Positions 33,687 through 44,478 of a DNA stretch of 64,000 nt are shown here, piece after piece; positions within the stretch are counted from its first letter, which is position 1, and each line of letters begins with the position of its first letter. The stretch comes from Brenneria sp. hezel4-2-4 (lineage in GTDB: Bacteria; Pseudomonadota; Gammaproteobacteria; Enterobacterales; Enterobacteriaceae): assembly GCF_013155275.1 (NCBI RefSeq), contig NZ_JABJXS010000004.1, positions 415,860 through 479,859 on the forward strand, in the 5' to 3' direction. The position numbers and the translations under genes were made by a program. Below the pieces are notes generated by a model. The model did no database searches. It was given only the letters and a program-made list of their open reading frames with translations, and was not told the DNA's origin.

Positions 33687-34238
33687 ATGAACAACAAACC
33701 CGAAGACTGGCTTGATGAAGTCCCGGACAATAACGCAGAAGACGACGATGATGAAATCATCTGGGTCAGCAAAAGCGAGATAAAACGCGATGCCGAAGCG
33801 CTGAAAGAACTGGGCGCCGAACTGGTTGAGCTGGGTAAAAATGCGTTGGAGAAGATCCCGCTGGATGACGATCTGCGCGCGGCGGTTGAACTGGCGCAAC
33901 GCATCAAGAAAGAAGGCCGTCGTCGCCAGTTGCAACTGATCGGCAAAATGCTGCGCGCTCGCGATCCGGAGCCGATTCAGGCGGCGCTGGATAAACTGAA
34001 GAACCGCCATAATCAGCAGGTTGTGCTGTTCCACAAGCTGGAACTGCTGCGCGATCGTCTGGTGGCGGAAGGGGATGACGCCATTCCGGATATTCTGGCG
34101 CTTTACCCGAATGCCGATCGCCAACAGCTACGTTCGCTGGTGCGTAACGCCCAAAAAGAAAAAGCGGCCAATAAGCCGCCAAAATCCACCCGCCAGATTT
34201 TTCAGTATCTGCGCGAGCTGGCGGAAACCAGCGAATAG
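33687..34238 (+). CDS. darP: Ribosome biogenesis factor DarP (YjgA)
   Basis: DarP associates with the 50S subunit during assembly. The 183-residue charged, mainly helical protein starts [20 protein letters not shown] with an acidic N terminus and contains the family stretch [16 protein letters not shown]. It is divergent from pmbA and convergent with the chemoreceptor gene. Confidence 0.94.
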   Translation: MNNKPEDWLDEVPDNNAEDDDDEIIWVSKSEIKRDAEALKELGAELVELGKNALEKIPLDDDLRAAVELAQRIKKEGRRRQLQLIGKMLRARDPEPIQAALDKLKNRHNQQVVLFHKLELLRDRLVAEGDDAIPDILALYPNADRQQLRSLVRNAQKEKAANKPPKSTRQIFQYLRELAETSE

Positions 34239-34267
34239 GCGGGTAATAAAAATCCGCGGTGGCGGCG

Positions 34268-34305
34268 GCCTGTAGCGGTGGCGGCAGATAGCCGCCAATA
34301 AAAAA
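34268..34305 (+). repeat. Dispersed stem-loop element, copy C
   Basis: CCTGTAGCGG leads into a TGGCGGC/GCCGCCA stem (34279-34285 with 34291-34297) with a 5-base loop, then ATAAAAAA (34298-34305), then the next inverted repeat. It matches the second module of copy A with a stem one base shorter and different loop bases. The first stem module is not recognisable. Confidence 0.65.
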
Positions 34306-34331
34306 GAGCGGTCTAAATCGCCGCTCTTTTG
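34301..34331. terminator. Bidirectional terminator between darP and the chemoreceptor gene
   Basis: An 8-bp stem (34304-34311 with 34321-34328), 9-base loop, has TTTT on the + side and a run of five or more A on the other, giving a U-tract in both directions. It sits between convergent genes. Confidence 0.75.
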
Positions 34332-34404
34332 CCCGGGAAACAACCGATCCCGGCATTGAATGCGCTTAGCGCCGACTAACCACATTCAGCCAGCCACGCC
34401 AGGC

Positions 34405-36006
34405 TTATCCTCTGCCGATAAGAACGTTACCGCTGGCGGCGTCAACGCCGTTCATGCGGGATAGGGTAAAGACGCGCATGGCCGCCTCCAACAAATCGGC
34501 CTGCTCGGCCAGCGAATTGGTTGCCGATGACGCCTCTTCAACCAGTGCGGCATTCTGCTGTGCGACCTGTTCTAACTGCGTCACCGCGACATTGACCTGC
34601 CCGATCCCCTGACTTTGTTCTTCCGAGGCCAACGAGATACCGGCAATTAATTCCTTCACTTTATTCACTTCCGCCAGCAATGTTTCCATATCATTGCCGG
34701 ATACCGAAGCCAGCGCCGAGCCTTGCTGAATTTTATTATCGGTGTCTTCAATCAGCTCTTTGATTTCCTTGGCCGATGTCGCGCTGCGCTGCGCCAGATT
34801 ACGCACCTCGGACGCCACCACGGCGAAACCTTTCCCGGCTTCACCGGCGCGGGCGGCTTCCACTGCGGCATTCAAGGCCAGAATATTGGTCTGAAAAGCA
34901 ATAGAGTCGATAACACCGATAATGCTTGAGATCTTCTCCGAGCTTTCCGAAATATCATGGATGCGGTTAACAATATTGGTAATATTGCTGCCGTTCTTTT
35001 GCGCCAACGCGGCCATATTTTCCGTCATCCCCGTCACCAGTCTGGTATTTTCGGTATTTTGTTTTACCGACGAGGTCAATTCTTCCATGCTGGCGGCGGT
35101 CTGCTCAATTGATGAAGCCTGTTCTTCCGTCCGTGACGATAAGTCCTGGTTACCAGCGGAAATCTGGCGAGTCCCGACCGAAATGACTTCAGACGACTCT
35201 CTGACATCTGAAACAATGACTTTCAGCGACTGCTTCATATCCTCCAGCGACGTCAATAATCCCCCCATTTCCGTTTTCGGCTGATGCGGAATTTCCAGGG
35301 ATAAGTCGCCTTTTGCAATCAGGCTGAAGAAATGTTTAGCCTCGTTGATCGGGGTGAAAATAATGGTGCTCACCAGAATTTTCGCCAAAATAATCAAAAC
35401 GATAGTTAACGCAATCGTCGCGATGATAACGCCCATGTTGATTTTATAGGAATGCAACGAATGGTCGATTTCCCGATCGCCCAACTCCCTGGCGAAATTG
35501 GAAAACTCGCCAATGCTTTTCTGAAGCGCCTCGCCTTTATACGACACCGTTGTGGTCATCAACTGGTAAAAAAGATCCAGGTTACCTAAATCCAGCGCCT
35601 GCTGCGCAGGAGCGATACCCTCTTTCATATAGGCATCATAGGCTTTCTCAATATTGAGACGCAGCTGTCGGCCATGTTCCGTCACCGGGACAATGCCGCG
35701 TAACGCTTCCATATGTTGATTGGCTGACTTTAAGTAACTGTTAGCCTTCTCCTCCATGATTTTCGTATCTTTTCCATCTTCCCTGGCCATGGCGATATGA
35801 TAAGAAACGATCCTTCCGCTTAATAAATCAGCATATAATTCATAGACAGGGTTGAGCTGATCGCCTTCAATTCTGTCGATGGTGTACAGCGCATTTTTAC
35901 TTTTTGTCAGCGCATTAAGACTAAAAGCGCTAACACAGATAAGCGAAAGACTGAACAATCCAATAATTATTGTCAGCCCCAAGCTTATTTTCACTTTCTT
36001 AAACAT
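34405..36006 (-). CDS. Methyl-accepting chemotaxis protein
   Basis: This 533-residue transmembrane chemoreceptor has membrane helix 1 (about residues 8-30), a periplasmic four-helix-bundle-type sensor (about 31-187), membrane helix 2 (about 190-215), a HAMP domain (about 216-268) and a long signalling coiled coil whose conserved tip is near residues 370-400 ([36 protein letters not shown]). The C terminus ends [10 protein letters not shown] and lacks the NWETF-type pentapeptide that recruits CheR/CheB, so adaptation would need help from other receptors. The ligand cannot be read from sequence. A sigma-28-like promoter lies just upstream, and AAGAGGTGGG precedes the start. It has no equivalent at this place in E. 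coli. Confidence 0.95.
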   Translation of the reverse strand: MFKKVKISLGLTIIIGLFSLSLICVSAFSLNALTKSKNALYTIDRIEGDQLNPVYELYADLLSGRIVSYHIAMAREDGKDTKIMEEKANSYLKSANQHMEALRGIVPVTEHGRQLRLNIEKAYDAYMKEGIAPAQQALDLGNLDLFYQLMTTTVSYKGEALQKSIGEFSNFARELGDREIDHSLHSYKINMGVIIATIALTIVLIILAKILVSTIIFTPINEAKHFFSLIAKGDLSLEIPHQPKTEMGGLLTSLEDMKQSLKVIVSDVRESSEVISVGTRQISAGNQDLSSRTEEQASSIEQTAASMEELTSSVKQNTENTRLVTGMTENMAALAQKNGSNITNIVNRIHDISESSEKISSIIGVIDSIAFQTNILALNAAVEAARAGEAGKGFAVVASEVRNLAQRSATSAKEIKELIEDTDNKIQQGSALASVSGNDMETLLAEVNKVKELIAGISLASEEQSQGIGQVNVAVTQLEQVAQQNAALVEEASSATNSLAEQADLLEAAMRVFTLSRMNGVDAASGNVLIGRG

Positions 36007-36037
36007 TGCCCACCTCTTAAAATATTAACAACGGTGT

Positions 36038-36064
36038 CTATCGTCCATCGTCGATAGATCTTTA
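36038..36064 (-). promoter_or_regulatory. Sigma-28 (FliA) promoter of the chemoreceptor gene
   Basis: On the minus strand TAAAGATC (36057-36064) is followed by exactly 11 bases and then GACGATAG (36038-36045). The flagellar sigma-28 consensus is TAAAGTTT-N11-GCCGATAA, so 12 of 16 positions match at the exact spacing. Transcription would start near 36030, leaving a leader of about 24 nt before the start codon. Confidence 0.7.
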
Positions 36065-36413
36065 TCACATATTATTTATTTGGGATGATCATCCATTAAG
36101 TTAAATAAACTAAGCCAATAGTGTTATATTTTTATAAATATATAGTATATATCACCAGATAGCTTATCTTTAGCATTGCAATAGTTTCACACGTAAATTG
36201 TTGAATAATTATTAATTTTTGCCACGTTAATATTAATGCTTCACATTATCAATCAAGAGGAAAATATAAATATCTTAAAGAGAATAATATGGATAAAAAT
36301 ATAATCGGCCCAGCGTCCGCCATTAAATAGGACCATGAGAAAAGTCAGGAAAATATCCTAATGACAGGAAAAAATATTGAGAAAATATCCTGATTTATCT
36401 TTTAAGAAAAATA
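36065..36413. other. AT-rich intergenic segment upstream of the chemoreceptor gene
   Basis: This roughly 350-base stretch is much more AT-rich than its surroundings and holds no credible gene. Its right end contains three related 14-15-base segments (36346-36360, 36365-36378, 36379-36392), variants of CAGGAAAATATCCT. The AT-richness would suit H-NS binding or recent acquisition of the receptor gene; both are inference. Confidence 0.5.
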
Positions 36414-36449
36414 AAAAAGGCGCGAGCCTATCGCAGCTCGCGCCTTTTT
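36414..36449 (-). terminator. Rho-independent terminator after tldD
   Basis: GGCGCGAG/CTCGCGCC (36419-36426 with 36437-36444), 10-base loop, is flanked by an A-run at 36413-36418 and five T at 36445-36449. It is symmetrical and would end tldD transcripts on the minus strand 25 bases after the stop. Confidence 0.88.
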
Positions 36450-36473
36450 AAGCAGACCATATTCAGCCGGTAA

Positions 36474-37919
36474 TTAGGCTGTTCCGCCCACGGTAAGGTT
36501 ATCCAGCTTCAGCGTCGGCTGTCCAACGCCAACCGGCAGGCTTTGCCCCTCTTTGCCACACACGCCCACGCCTTTATCCAGCGCCAAATCGTTTCCTACC
36601 ATCGAGATCTGTTGCATGGCTTCAATGCCGGAACCAATCAGCGTGGCGCCTTTCACTGGCGTGGTCACTCGACCCTTTTCAATCAGATAAGCTTCCGACG
36701 TGGAGAACACAAACTTACCGGAAGTGATATCCACCTGACCACCGCCAAAATTCGGCGCATACAAACCGTATTCAACGCTGGCGATAATCTCTTCCGGCGT
36801 TGATTTTCCAGCCAGCATATAGGTATTGGTCATACGCGGCATCGGCAGATGCGCATAAGATTCACGGCGGCCGTTACCGGTCGGAGCAACGCCCATCAGG
36901 CGGGCATTCAGTTTATCCTGCATGTAGCCTTTCAGAATGCCGTTCTCAATCAGCACGTTATACTGTCCCGGCACGCCTTCATCATCCATAGCCAATGAAC
37001 CGCGACGCCCTTGCAGCGTGCCGTCATCAACCACCGTACAAAATTCGGACGCCACCTGTTTGCCCATCTGGCCACTGAATACCGAGGTTCCGCGGCGGTT
37101 AAAATCGCCTTCCAGACCGTGCCCGACCGCTTCATGCAACAGCACCCCCGGCCACCCCGCGCCCAGCACCACCGGCATCGAACCTGCCGGCGCGGCGATC
37201 GCCGACAGGTTTACCAACGCCATGCGTACCGCTTCTTTGGCCCAGGCTTCCACGCGGACTTCGCCGTCGACGATTTCCCAGAAATAGTCATAACCGCTGC
37301 GCGATCCACCTCCGCTGGCGCCGCGTTCACGCTTGCCGTCCGCTTCGACCAATACGCTAATAGACAGACGAACCAACGGGCGAACATCCGCCGCCAGCGT
37401 ACCGTCGGTGGCCGCCACCAGCACTAACTCATACACGCCGGTCAGGCTGGCGGTCACTTCCTGCACGCGGGCATCGGCGGCGCGCGCCACCGAATCGGCC
37501 TTTTGCAACAACGCGATCTTGTCTTCACGGCTCAGGCTATCCAGCGGATTAAACTGGGGATAAAGCGCACGGTGAGAGACCTCACCCAGCGTATGCGCCG
37601 TTCCCGCCCCCTGTTCGCGCACAATGCTGCGAGCGGCCTGCGCGCTTTGCTGCAACGCATTCAGCGTGATCTGGTCGGCATAGGCAAAACCCGTTTTTTC
37701 GCCATTAATGGCGCGGATCCCCACGCCTTGATCGATATGGTAGGAGCCGTCCTTGATGATGCGATCTTCCAGCACCCACGACTCATGATAGCTGGACTGA
37801 AAATAGAGGTCGGCATAATCCAGACGACGTTCGTTCAGCAACCCCAGCACAGAGGACAGATCCTGAAGATTCAATTTGTTTGCGGTGAGTAATTGCTCAC
37901 TGACAAAAGACAGACTCAT
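36474..37919 (-). CDS. tldD: Metalloprotease subunit TldD
   Basis: TldD is the catalytic subunit of the TldD/TldE protease. The 481-residue product has the zinc-binding HEAVGH motif (HExxxH, His262-His267) followed by [14 protein letters not shown]. It lies 60 bases downstream of yhdP on the same strand. Its partner pmbA is only about 3 kb away here, whereas in E. coli the two genes are far apart. Confidence 0.97.
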   Translation of the reverse strand: MSLSFVSEQLLTANKLNLQDLSSVLGLLNERRLDYADLYFQSSYHESWVLEDRIIKDGSYHIDQGVGIRAINGEKTGFAYADQITLNALQQSAQAARSIVREQGAGTAHTLGEVSHRALYPQFNPLDSLSREDKIALLQKADSVARAADARVQEVTASLTGVYELVLVAATDGTLAADVRPLVRLSISVLVEADGKRERGASGGGSRSGYDYFWEIVDGEVRVEAWAKEAVRMALVNLSAIAAPAGSMPVVLGAGWPGVLLHEAVGHGLEGDFNRRGTSVFSGQMGKQVASEFCTVVDDGTLQGRRGSLAMDDEGVPGQYNVLIENGILKGYMQDKLNARLMGVAPTGNGRRESYAHLPMPRMTNTYMLAGKSTPEEIIASVEYGLYAPNFGGGQVDITSGKFVFSTSEAYLIEKGRVTTPVKGATLIGSGIEAMQQISMVGNDLALDKGVGVCGKEGQSLPVGVGQPTLKLDNLTVGGTA

Positions 37920-37979
37920 ATTTTTTCACTCTTTATTAGATGAAATCGGGTGAACGCGCCGCGGATGCCATTGATGTCT

Positions 37980-40900
37980 TTACTTCCGACTCGGCTCACG
38001 CAGCACTTCCTGAATCTTCGGCTGATCGAGGCTACCGGTAATCTGGTAGCGGATCAGCGAAATCTTGTTCCATAACGGCGCCAGCACCTTGCTGGCGGCG
38101 AACACGGCGGCGCCCACCACCGGATTCACGACAAACGCCGCCGCCACCCCTACCGTGGCGGAGATTTCCGGCGCAATAACCGCTTCCATATTAACCTGAC
38201 GCCTCACCAGATCGACATCGCCTTTCATGGCGATATCCGCTTCCAGACCGTCGACCAGCATATCATCAGTATGCAGAACACCGTCTTTAATCCATGCGGT
38301 GCTGCGAATAGAATCAAAATAGAAACCGCTGCCAAAGGTGTCGCTAAAATCAAGCCGCAGCTTACGCAGCAAAGCGTCAAAGCTTATCAAACGCAGTAAT
38401 TGCCCCGCCTGACCGGTTCCCACATCGGCGATTTCCCCCTTGCCGATACGCGTATGCAGAATACCGCTCAGGCTGGCGACATCCGGCTCCCAGGGCGTTC
38501 CGCGCCAGTAAAGATCATAATCGACATCAAAAGAGCCGGCGCGCAGCGGCGTATCGACGCCAAACCAATCCGCGTTCTCCACCAGACTCGCGCCCGACAG
38601 ACGCCCTTTCAGGGCGGTACGGACGCCTTGCGTATTTTCCTGCCAGCTGCCATTCACCGTCAGGCGGGCTTTACCGGTATCAATGAGGCCATCGCTTAAG
38701 GTCAGTTTCCCTTTTTCGGGCTGCAACGTTCCCTGAATTCGCCCCAGATTCTGCCCGACAAGCCAGCACTGCCGGCAATTTATCTGTAATGCCGGCCAAT
38801 CCTCAAAACTGATGCCGGGATCGTTCAGCGGTGATTTTTTCTCAGCCAGCACAACCGGATTGGTGGCTTCATTCCCTTTCCACTGCGGGTTGTAATAGAG
38901 ATAGCGGATATCACTGCGCCATATCCCGCGCCGCGGTATATCAAGCGTCGCATCGATCTCCCGCCCCCGCGCCTGAACCTCGCTGCCGCTCAGCGTATCC
39001 TTACGGCTAATCGCTAGATCGTGCCACCGCTGCCCCAACAGCTGAAGCTCAGGCGTTCGCACGGTGACGTCCGTCGGGAAACGGAAGCGACCGGCCGTTT
39101 CATTAGCGTTCAGCGATGAATGCGCAGACGGCAGCAGCCCGAGCCAGCGTTCGGCATCCAGCGGCGGCAGGTCGAGAACCAGCGCCGATGCTTGCGGCAG
39201 CGACGGCAAGGCGTCAGCCCCGGTCTGCCAACGGCCTCGCGCCAGCGTTACCGCATCGCCTTTCAGCAACCATTGACTGTTGAACGACTGGTTCTTGCCA
39301 AGACGGCCGTTCAGCGCAAATCCGTTCAGGTCGCCTTTCGCTTTAACCTGCAATGGCAAACGCGCCCCCGCCGCCTTATCCAGCGGACTGGGTAAGTGAC
39401 TGCTTACTTTATCCAGATCGGCGTCGATATCCACGTTATACGTCGTTTTTCCCTGATAGGGCAAACTGACGGCAACCGTACTTTTCCAGTTCGCCGTACC
39501 CGCAATTTGACTGACCAGCGGTTTCGGTATGCCGGGCAAACGAGAAGGCAGCCACGCGCCCTGAAGCCCTACGTTAACCTGGAAGGCGCTTTCCTGCTCT
39601 TCCGTGGTGAAATCCACCGTGATGGGCTGATCCAGCCAGTTGGCTTGCAGGGTTTCACTACGCAGGTTACCGTTGTCATAATGGAATTTACCGCTAAGGT
39701 TCTTTATCGTGGTGGTTAATGGCTTGATATAAAGGCTGTTATTATTCAAGGCGATATCGCCACTGGCCTGAACCTCGTCTCCCGCCAGCGGGATATCCAG
39801 ATGCAGCGTTCCGTTAACCTGTCCGCCAAGCTGTAATTCTTCCAGCGCCGCACCCAACGAAGATTTCAGCGGCGTTTGTTGAAAATAATTCCCCACCTCA
39901 GGCCCCGGACCGCTTAACTCCCCGTCAACCAGGAGTTTTTCTTTGGCATAATCAGGCACCACCGCACTGATGTTCTTGCCTTCCACTTTTCCCAGCCAGG
40001 CCTGCGGCGCAAACATCCACAGGCCGTTATTGGCAAAGTCCAGATTAATATCCAGCGGCGTCAGGGCAGGCCAACCCGGTTGGAACTCAAAGGTGGCATT
40101 TTTAACCGGCACCCAGACTTCAAAGTGTCCTTCGTTATGCACATAGGGGAAATTTTGCGGATCGCCGGCAAAAATCAGCGTGCCATTATCCACCTGGCCG
40201 CCTTTGAGCGCGCCGCTTAAGTAATCCACCAGCTCTTTACCCATAAAGGGTTCAGGATAATAGCGCCAGGCATCCGCCGCGTCGGTCAGCCGCAAGCCCG
40301 CCAGAATATCCAGTTTCGGCGCCCCCTTTTCAGGGTGCTGATAACGGAAATCGCCGTTGGCCCACAGCGATTTGGCCTGAACATCCAACCCATGACTCCA
40401 CAGCTCCCACCCGCGATCGTTATAGCGCCAGTTGATGGCGCCGCTGGCCTGACTGATTTCCAGAGGCGCGCGGAACATCCCGTTGTTCGGCAGCGTGCTG
40501 TTCGTCAGCCCCAAATCCAGCTGGCCGTGTTCGACGCTGCCGCTGACGGCGCCGGAAAAGCGATCCACGCCCGGCAATCGCTGCCATGCCTGCCAGCTTA
40601 CGTCATGCCATCGGGCCTGAAAGCGGCTTTTCTCCGGCTGTTGCAGGGGAATGTCCACCGCCAGCGTACTAAGCCGGCCCTGGGGTTGCAGCGACTGCCA
40701 GCGTTCCTTTAACGCCGGCGTCGTGGTGGACAATAGCGGCAGCAGCGCGCCAAAACGCGCCAGATCCAGATTGCTGGCGCGAATGCGTAATTCTTCCTGA
40801 CGATCCGGCCCCAACATCGGTTCATTTTTAGGCAGCCACAGCGCCGCAAGCCGGCCTGTCGGCCAGGGGACGCCATCGGTCGCCATGTTCAGCGCAGGCA

Positions 40901-41795
40901 CGGCAAGCTGCCAGCCATTTTCCTGACGGCTAACGTGCAAAACCATATCGTCAACGTTCAGGCGATGCCTATCCTGACCTTCGCCCCAGGCGGCGGTTCC
41001 CTGACGAAGAAACACATCGCCGCTATAAATATCGCCCTCGCGCACGTTAAGCCAGGCGGCAAGGCTGAAATCAGCGCTTTCCAAACCGGTGTTATGCTTC
41101 ATCCAGCGGCCGAACCAGGGCTTCATATCAATATTGTCGGCCTGCAAATACAGCGTGCCGTTATTGAGCACCCCCTGATCGTCATGCAAATCCATTCTCA
41201 TCTGCACCACGCCATGCTGACCGTTAAAACTCGACAGGCTGATAAGCCCTTCGGCGCGATGGCGCTTAGACGAGTTCAGCCAGGTCAGTTGGGGAATACT
41301 GAATTCAGCGCGCGCGCCGGATGGCGTAAGAAAAGAGATATGGCTGTCGCGCAGATCGAAATGATCGAACTGGCGCAGGAAAAGGTCGCTCAGCTTGCCC
41401 GACTCCAGCAGGTCGCCATCCTCACGCGTTCCGGACAGCGTGGTATTGAGATCAAGCCGTAGCTGATGGAAGGTGAGATCGCGGAACTGCCAGCGTCCAT
41501 GCAGCAATGATTGCCAGACATCCAGCGCCAGCGTAATACGTTCAACCCGCCAGTCCGACTCCGGCAGGGAAGTCTGAAAATTTTCAATTTCCAGCGTGGG
41601 GCCGAAAGACTCCCAGCGCCCTTGCAGCGAGCCGATTTCCAGTGGAACCCCGGCGGCGGACTGCGCCCATTCCACCAGCTGTGGCCGGAAGCGATCGAGC
41701 TGTGGCAGCACCAATCTTAAACCGCTGACTAACAGCGCAACAATCACAATAAGAGTGGCGCCCGTGGCTAATAATATTCCGGGCAGTCGCCTCAC
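37980..41795 (-). CDS. yhdP: AsmA-like protein YhdP, phospholipid transport to the outer membrane
   Basis: YhdP is one of three AsmA-like proteins (with TamB and YdbH) that support phospholipid movement to the outer membrane. The 1271-residue product has an N-terminal membrane helix (about residues 7-28), a very long beta-rich periplasmic part and the conserved DUF3971/AsmA2 C terminus. Length equals that of E. coli YhdP. It lies between rng and tldD, its usual place. Confidence 0.95.
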   Translation of the reverse strand: MRRLPGILLATGATLIVIVALLVSGLRLVLPQLDRFRPQLVEWAQSAAGVPLEIGSLQGRWESFGPTLEIENFQTSLPESDWRVERITLALDVWQSLLHGRWQFRDLTFHQLRLDLNTTLSGTREDGDLLESGKLSDLFLRQFDHFDLRDSHISFLTPSGARAEFSIPQLTWLNSSKRHRAEGLISLSSFNGQHGVVQMRMDLHDDQGVLNNGTLYLQADNIDMKPWFGRWMKHNTGLESADFSLAAWLNVREGDIYSGDVFLRQGTAAWGEGQDRHRLNVDDMVLHVSRQENGWQLAVPALNMATDGVPWPTGRLAALWLPKNEPMLGPDRQEELRIRASNLDLARFGALLPLLSTTTPALKERWQSLQPQGRLSTLAVDIPLQQPEKSRFQARWHDVSWQAWQRLPGVDRFSGAVSGSVEHGQLDLGLTNSTLPNNGMFRAPLEISQASGAINWRYNDRGWELWSHGLDVQAKSLWANGDFRYQHPEKGAPKLDILAGLRLTDAADAWRYYPEPFMGKELVDYLSGALKGGQVDNGTLIFAGDPQNFPYVHNEGHFEVWVPVKNATFEFQPGWPALTPLDINLDFANNGLWMFAPQAWLGKVEGKNISAVVPDYAKEKLLVDGELSGPGPEVGNYFQQTPLKSSLGAALEELQLGGQVNGTLHLDIPLAGDEVQASGDIALNNNSLYIKPLTTTIKNLSGKFHYDNGNLRSETLQANWLDQPITVDFTTEEQESAFQVNVGLQGAWLPSRLPGIPKPLVSQIAGTANWKSTVAVSLPYQGKTTYNVDIDADLDKVSSHLPSPLDKAAGARLPLQVKAKGDLNGFALNGRLGKNQSFNSQWLLKGDAVTLARGRWQTGADALPSLPQASALVLDLPPLDAERWLGLLPSAHSSLNANETAGRFRFPTDVTVRTPELQLLGQRWHDLAISRKDTLSGSEVQARGREIDATLDIPRRGIWRSDIRYLYYNPQWKGNEATNPVVLAEKKSPLNDPGISFEDWPALQINCRQCWLVGQNLGRIQGTLQPEKGKLTLSDGLIDTGKARLTVNGSWQENTQGVRTALKGRLSGASLVENADWFGVDTPLRAGSFDVDYDLYWRGTPWEPDVASLSGILHTRIGKGEIADVGTGQAGQLLRLISFDALLRKLRLDFSDTFGSGFYFDSIRSTAWIKDGVLHTDDMLVDGLEADIAMKGDVDLVRRQVNMEAVIAPEISATVGVAAAFVVNPVVGAAVFAASKVLAPLWNKISLIRYQITGSLDQPKIQEVLREPSRK

Positions 41796-41928
41796 GTATT
41801 TCTCCTTGTTTTCGTCACCGACGACGAGCGAAAGCCGCTTTCATTGGGGTATCGGGGGAGTATGCCGTCTCCAGCCATGCGCGTGTATGAAAACACCCGC
41901 CGGTCGGCGTTGTCGGTCGTAAGCAAAC

Positions 41929-43398
41929 TTACATCATGACGACGTCGAACTGTTCCTGGCTATACAATGGCTCGATCTGTACTTTGACCTGTTTGCCGAC
42001 GAAAATTTCAACCTCGGCCAGCGCATGCGACTCTTCGCTTTTCAGCGCTTCGCCTACCGCCGGCGAGGCATACACCAGGAAACGATCGGTATCGTAAGCA
42101 TGGTGAACGCGCACAATCTCGCGCATGATTTCATAGCAGACCGTTTCGACGGTTTTTACCGTCCCCCGCCCGTGGCAGGTCGGGCACTCATGACACAGAA
42201 CATGCTCTATACTCTCACGGGTGCGCTTACGCGTCATCTCTACTAATCCTAGTTGAGAGAAGCCATTAATACTGGTTTTTACCCGATCTTTACTTAGTGC
42301 CTGCTCCAGAGAATGCAGCACGCGGCGGCGGTGATCTTCATTGTTCATATCGATAAAGTCGATGATGATGATGCCGCCGAGATTGCGTAACCGAAGCTGC
42401 CGGGCCACCGCCTGGGTCGCTTCGATATTGGTATTGAAAATGGTCTCGTCCAGATTACGGTGGCCGACGAATGCCCCGGTATTAATATCAATGGTGGTCA
42501 TGGCTTCGGTCTGATCGATAATCAGATAACCGCCGGACTTCAATTCGACTTTTCTTTCCAACGCCCGTTGAATCTCATTTTCCACATCGAATAAATCAAA
42601 GATGGGCTGTGTACCGGCGTAATGTTCCAGTTTATTGGTCATTTCCGGGATATATTCCGCGGTAAACTCCAGCAACGAATCGTAGGTCAGTCTGGAATCC
42701 ACGCGAATGCGATCCAGCGCCGCTCCGGCGAAATCACGCAGGATCCGTTGCGCCAGGGCGACTTCGCCATAAAGTTGATATTTGGTCTGGTGGCGTTTTT
42801 TACGCTCCATGACCTTGCTCCATAGGCGTTTTAGAAAAGCGGCGTCCTGAGAAAGCTCTTCTTCGCCGATCCCTTCCGCGGCGGTACGGATAATGAACCC
42901 GCCATGCTCGTCACAATAGTCGGCGACCGTTTTCTTTAAACGCTCGCGCTCGACCTCGCTTTCGATCCGCTGTGAAACGCCAACGTGTGAAGCGCCCGGC
43001 ATAAAGACCAGATAGCGCGAGGGCAGCGTGATATCCGTCGTCAGACGGGCGCCTTTGGTGCCCAACGGATCTTTCACCACCTGCACCATCAGATCCTGTC
43101 CCTGACGCACCAGCTCGGCGATATCGCGCACATGAAAGTTTTTCTGTTCGTCACCGGCGACACATTCCGTATGCGGCATAATATCGGACGCATGCAGGAA
43201 CGCGGCTTTATCCAGCCCGATATCCACAAAAGCCGCCTGCATCCCCGGCAATACCCGGCTCACGCGGCCTTTATAGATATTGCCGACGATGCCGCGCTTG
43301 GCTTCACGCTCAATGTGGATTTCCTGCAAAATACCGCCATCAATATAAGCAACCCGCGTTTCCGAAGGCGTGACGTTTACCAGTAACTCAGCAGTCAT
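41929..43398 (-). CDS. rng: Ribonuclease G
   Basis: RNase G is an endoribonuclease that matures the 5' end of 16S rRNA and degrades some mRNAs. The 489-residue product has an S1 domain (about residues 35-125), the RNase E/G catalytic domain with metal-binding aspartates ([15 protein letters not shown]), and the zinc-link cysteines CPTCHGRG. It overlaps yhdE by 11 bases. Confidence 0.97.
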   Translation of the reverse strand: MTAELLVNVTPSETRVAYIDGGILQEIHIEREAKRGIVGNIYKGRVSRVLPGMQAAFVDIGLDKAAFLHASDIMPHTECVAGDEQKNFHVRDIAELVRQGQDLMVQVVKDPLGTKGARLTTDITLPSRYLVFMPGASHVGVSQRIESEVERERLKKTVADYCDEHGGFIIRTAAEGIGEEELSQDAAFLKRLWSKVMERKKRHQTKYQLYGEVALAQRILRDFAGAALDRIRVDSRLTYDSLLEFTAEYIPEMTNKLEHYAGTQPIFDLFDVENEIQRALERKVELKSGGYLIIDQTEAMTTIDINTGAFVGHRNLDETIFNTNIEATQAVARQLRLRNLGGIIIIDFIDMNNEDHRRRVLHSLEQALSKDRVKTSINGFSQLGLVEMTRKRTRESIEHVLCHECPTCHGRGTVKTVETVCYEIMREIVRVHHAYDTDRFLVYASPAVGEALKSEESHALAEVEIFVGKQVKVQIEPLYSQEQFDVVMM

Positions 43399-43981
43399 GT
43401 TTTCCTCTCGTCATCCGCAGCGCAGCGAAATTACTGAACAACGTTTGTGTTTCCACCAGCGGCAATCCTACCACAGCGTGATAACTTCCCTGGATCGCCT
43501 TAACAAAGCATCCGCCTTTGCCCTGGATACCGTAGGAACCGGCTTTATCCATCGGCTCGCCGCTGGAGATATAATGCTCAATGTCCTGACGGGAAAGCCG
43601 GCGAAATACGACGTCGGTCACCACCAGACTGCTTAAAATATCCTGCCTGTCGGCCAACGCCACGGCGGTCATCACCTGATGTTGCCGCCCGGAAAGCATC
43701 GTCAGCATTTCTGCGGCGTGCGCTTCATCCCGTGGTTTTTCCAACACCTGTCCGTTCAATACCACAATAGTATCCGCGCCCAGCACCGGCAAATCAGACG
43801 GAGCAATCACGACGCCGGCAGACGCTTTCTCATGCGCTAGCCGGCGGACATAAGCATCCGCCGCTTCATTCGGCAACCGCCGTTCTTCTACCGCCACGCT
43901 CAAAAGGGCAAAAGGAATGTCGAGCAGCGCCAGCAGTTCCCGGCGGCGGGGAGAGGAAGAGGCCAGATAAAGTTGATTCAT
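43388..43981 (-). CDS. yhdE: Maf-family nucleoside triphosphate pyrophosphatase (dTTP/UTP type)
   Basis: YhdE is a Maf-like pyrophosphatase that hydrolyses dTTP, UTP and modified pyrimidine nucleotides. The 197-residue product starts [17 protein letters not shown], the family signature, with [12 protein letters not shown] and the [12 protein letters not shown] region typical of this subgroup. It sits in the conserved mreD-yhdE-rng order, with an 8-base gap after mreD. Confidence 0.95.
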   Translation of the reverse strand: MNQLYLASSSPRRRELLALLDIPFALLSVAVEERRLPNEAADAYVRRLAHEKASAGVVIAPSDLPVLGADTIVVLNGQVLEKPRDEAHAAEMLTMLSGRQHQVMTAVALADRQDILSSLVVTDVVFRRLSRQDIEHYISSGEPMDKAGSYGIQGKGGCFVKAIQGSYHAVVGLPLVETQTLFSNFAALRMTRGKHDC

Positions 43982-43989
43982 GAGCAGCC

Positions 43990-44478
43990 TTATTGCACGG
44001 TGAACTGACGGCGTATTTTACGCATCAGCAGGAACAGCCACGGCCACAACACGCCATCAACCACGCTATTCCAGAATGTTTCCGGACGGAAAGAGATGTT
44101 AATCACCAGAAACTCAGCCCAGAACACTATCAAATCCATCAACAGCGAAAGCAACATCACAATCAGCGCCTGCTGCCATAGCGCCATATTACGGAAGAGC
44201 TGAAATTTAAATGCGACCAGGTAAGCAACAATACTCATCGCCAGCGCCCGGACACCGAGCGTAGATCCTAAAATCAGATCCATAATCATACCCAGCACAA
44301 ACCCGGTTCCCACGTTGACCCGATGCGGCAACGCCATAACCCAATAAATGAGAAACAGCGTCAGCCAGGAAGGACGATAGGCATAAATCTGCTCCGGCCA
44401 TGGCATGATCTGCAATACCATCGCGATCAAAAAAGAGAGCCAGATAACCCAGTTGCCGTGTCGGCGATAGCGATTCAT
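43990..44478 (-). CDS. mreD: Rod shape-determining protein MreD
   Basis: MreD is the integral membrane member of the MreBCD elongation complex. The 162-residue product has about five or six membrane spans and the family motif [18 protein letters not shown]. Its start overlaps the mreC stop by 4 bases. Confidence 0.95.
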   Translation of the reverse strand: MNRYRRHGNWVIWLSFLIAMVLQIMPWPEQIYAYRPSWLTLFLIYWVMALPHRVNVGTGFVLGMIMDLILGSTLGVRALAMSIVAYLVAFKFQLFRNMALWQQALIVMLLSLLMDLIVFWAEFLVINISFRPETFWNSVVDGVLWPWLFLLMRKIRRQFTVQ

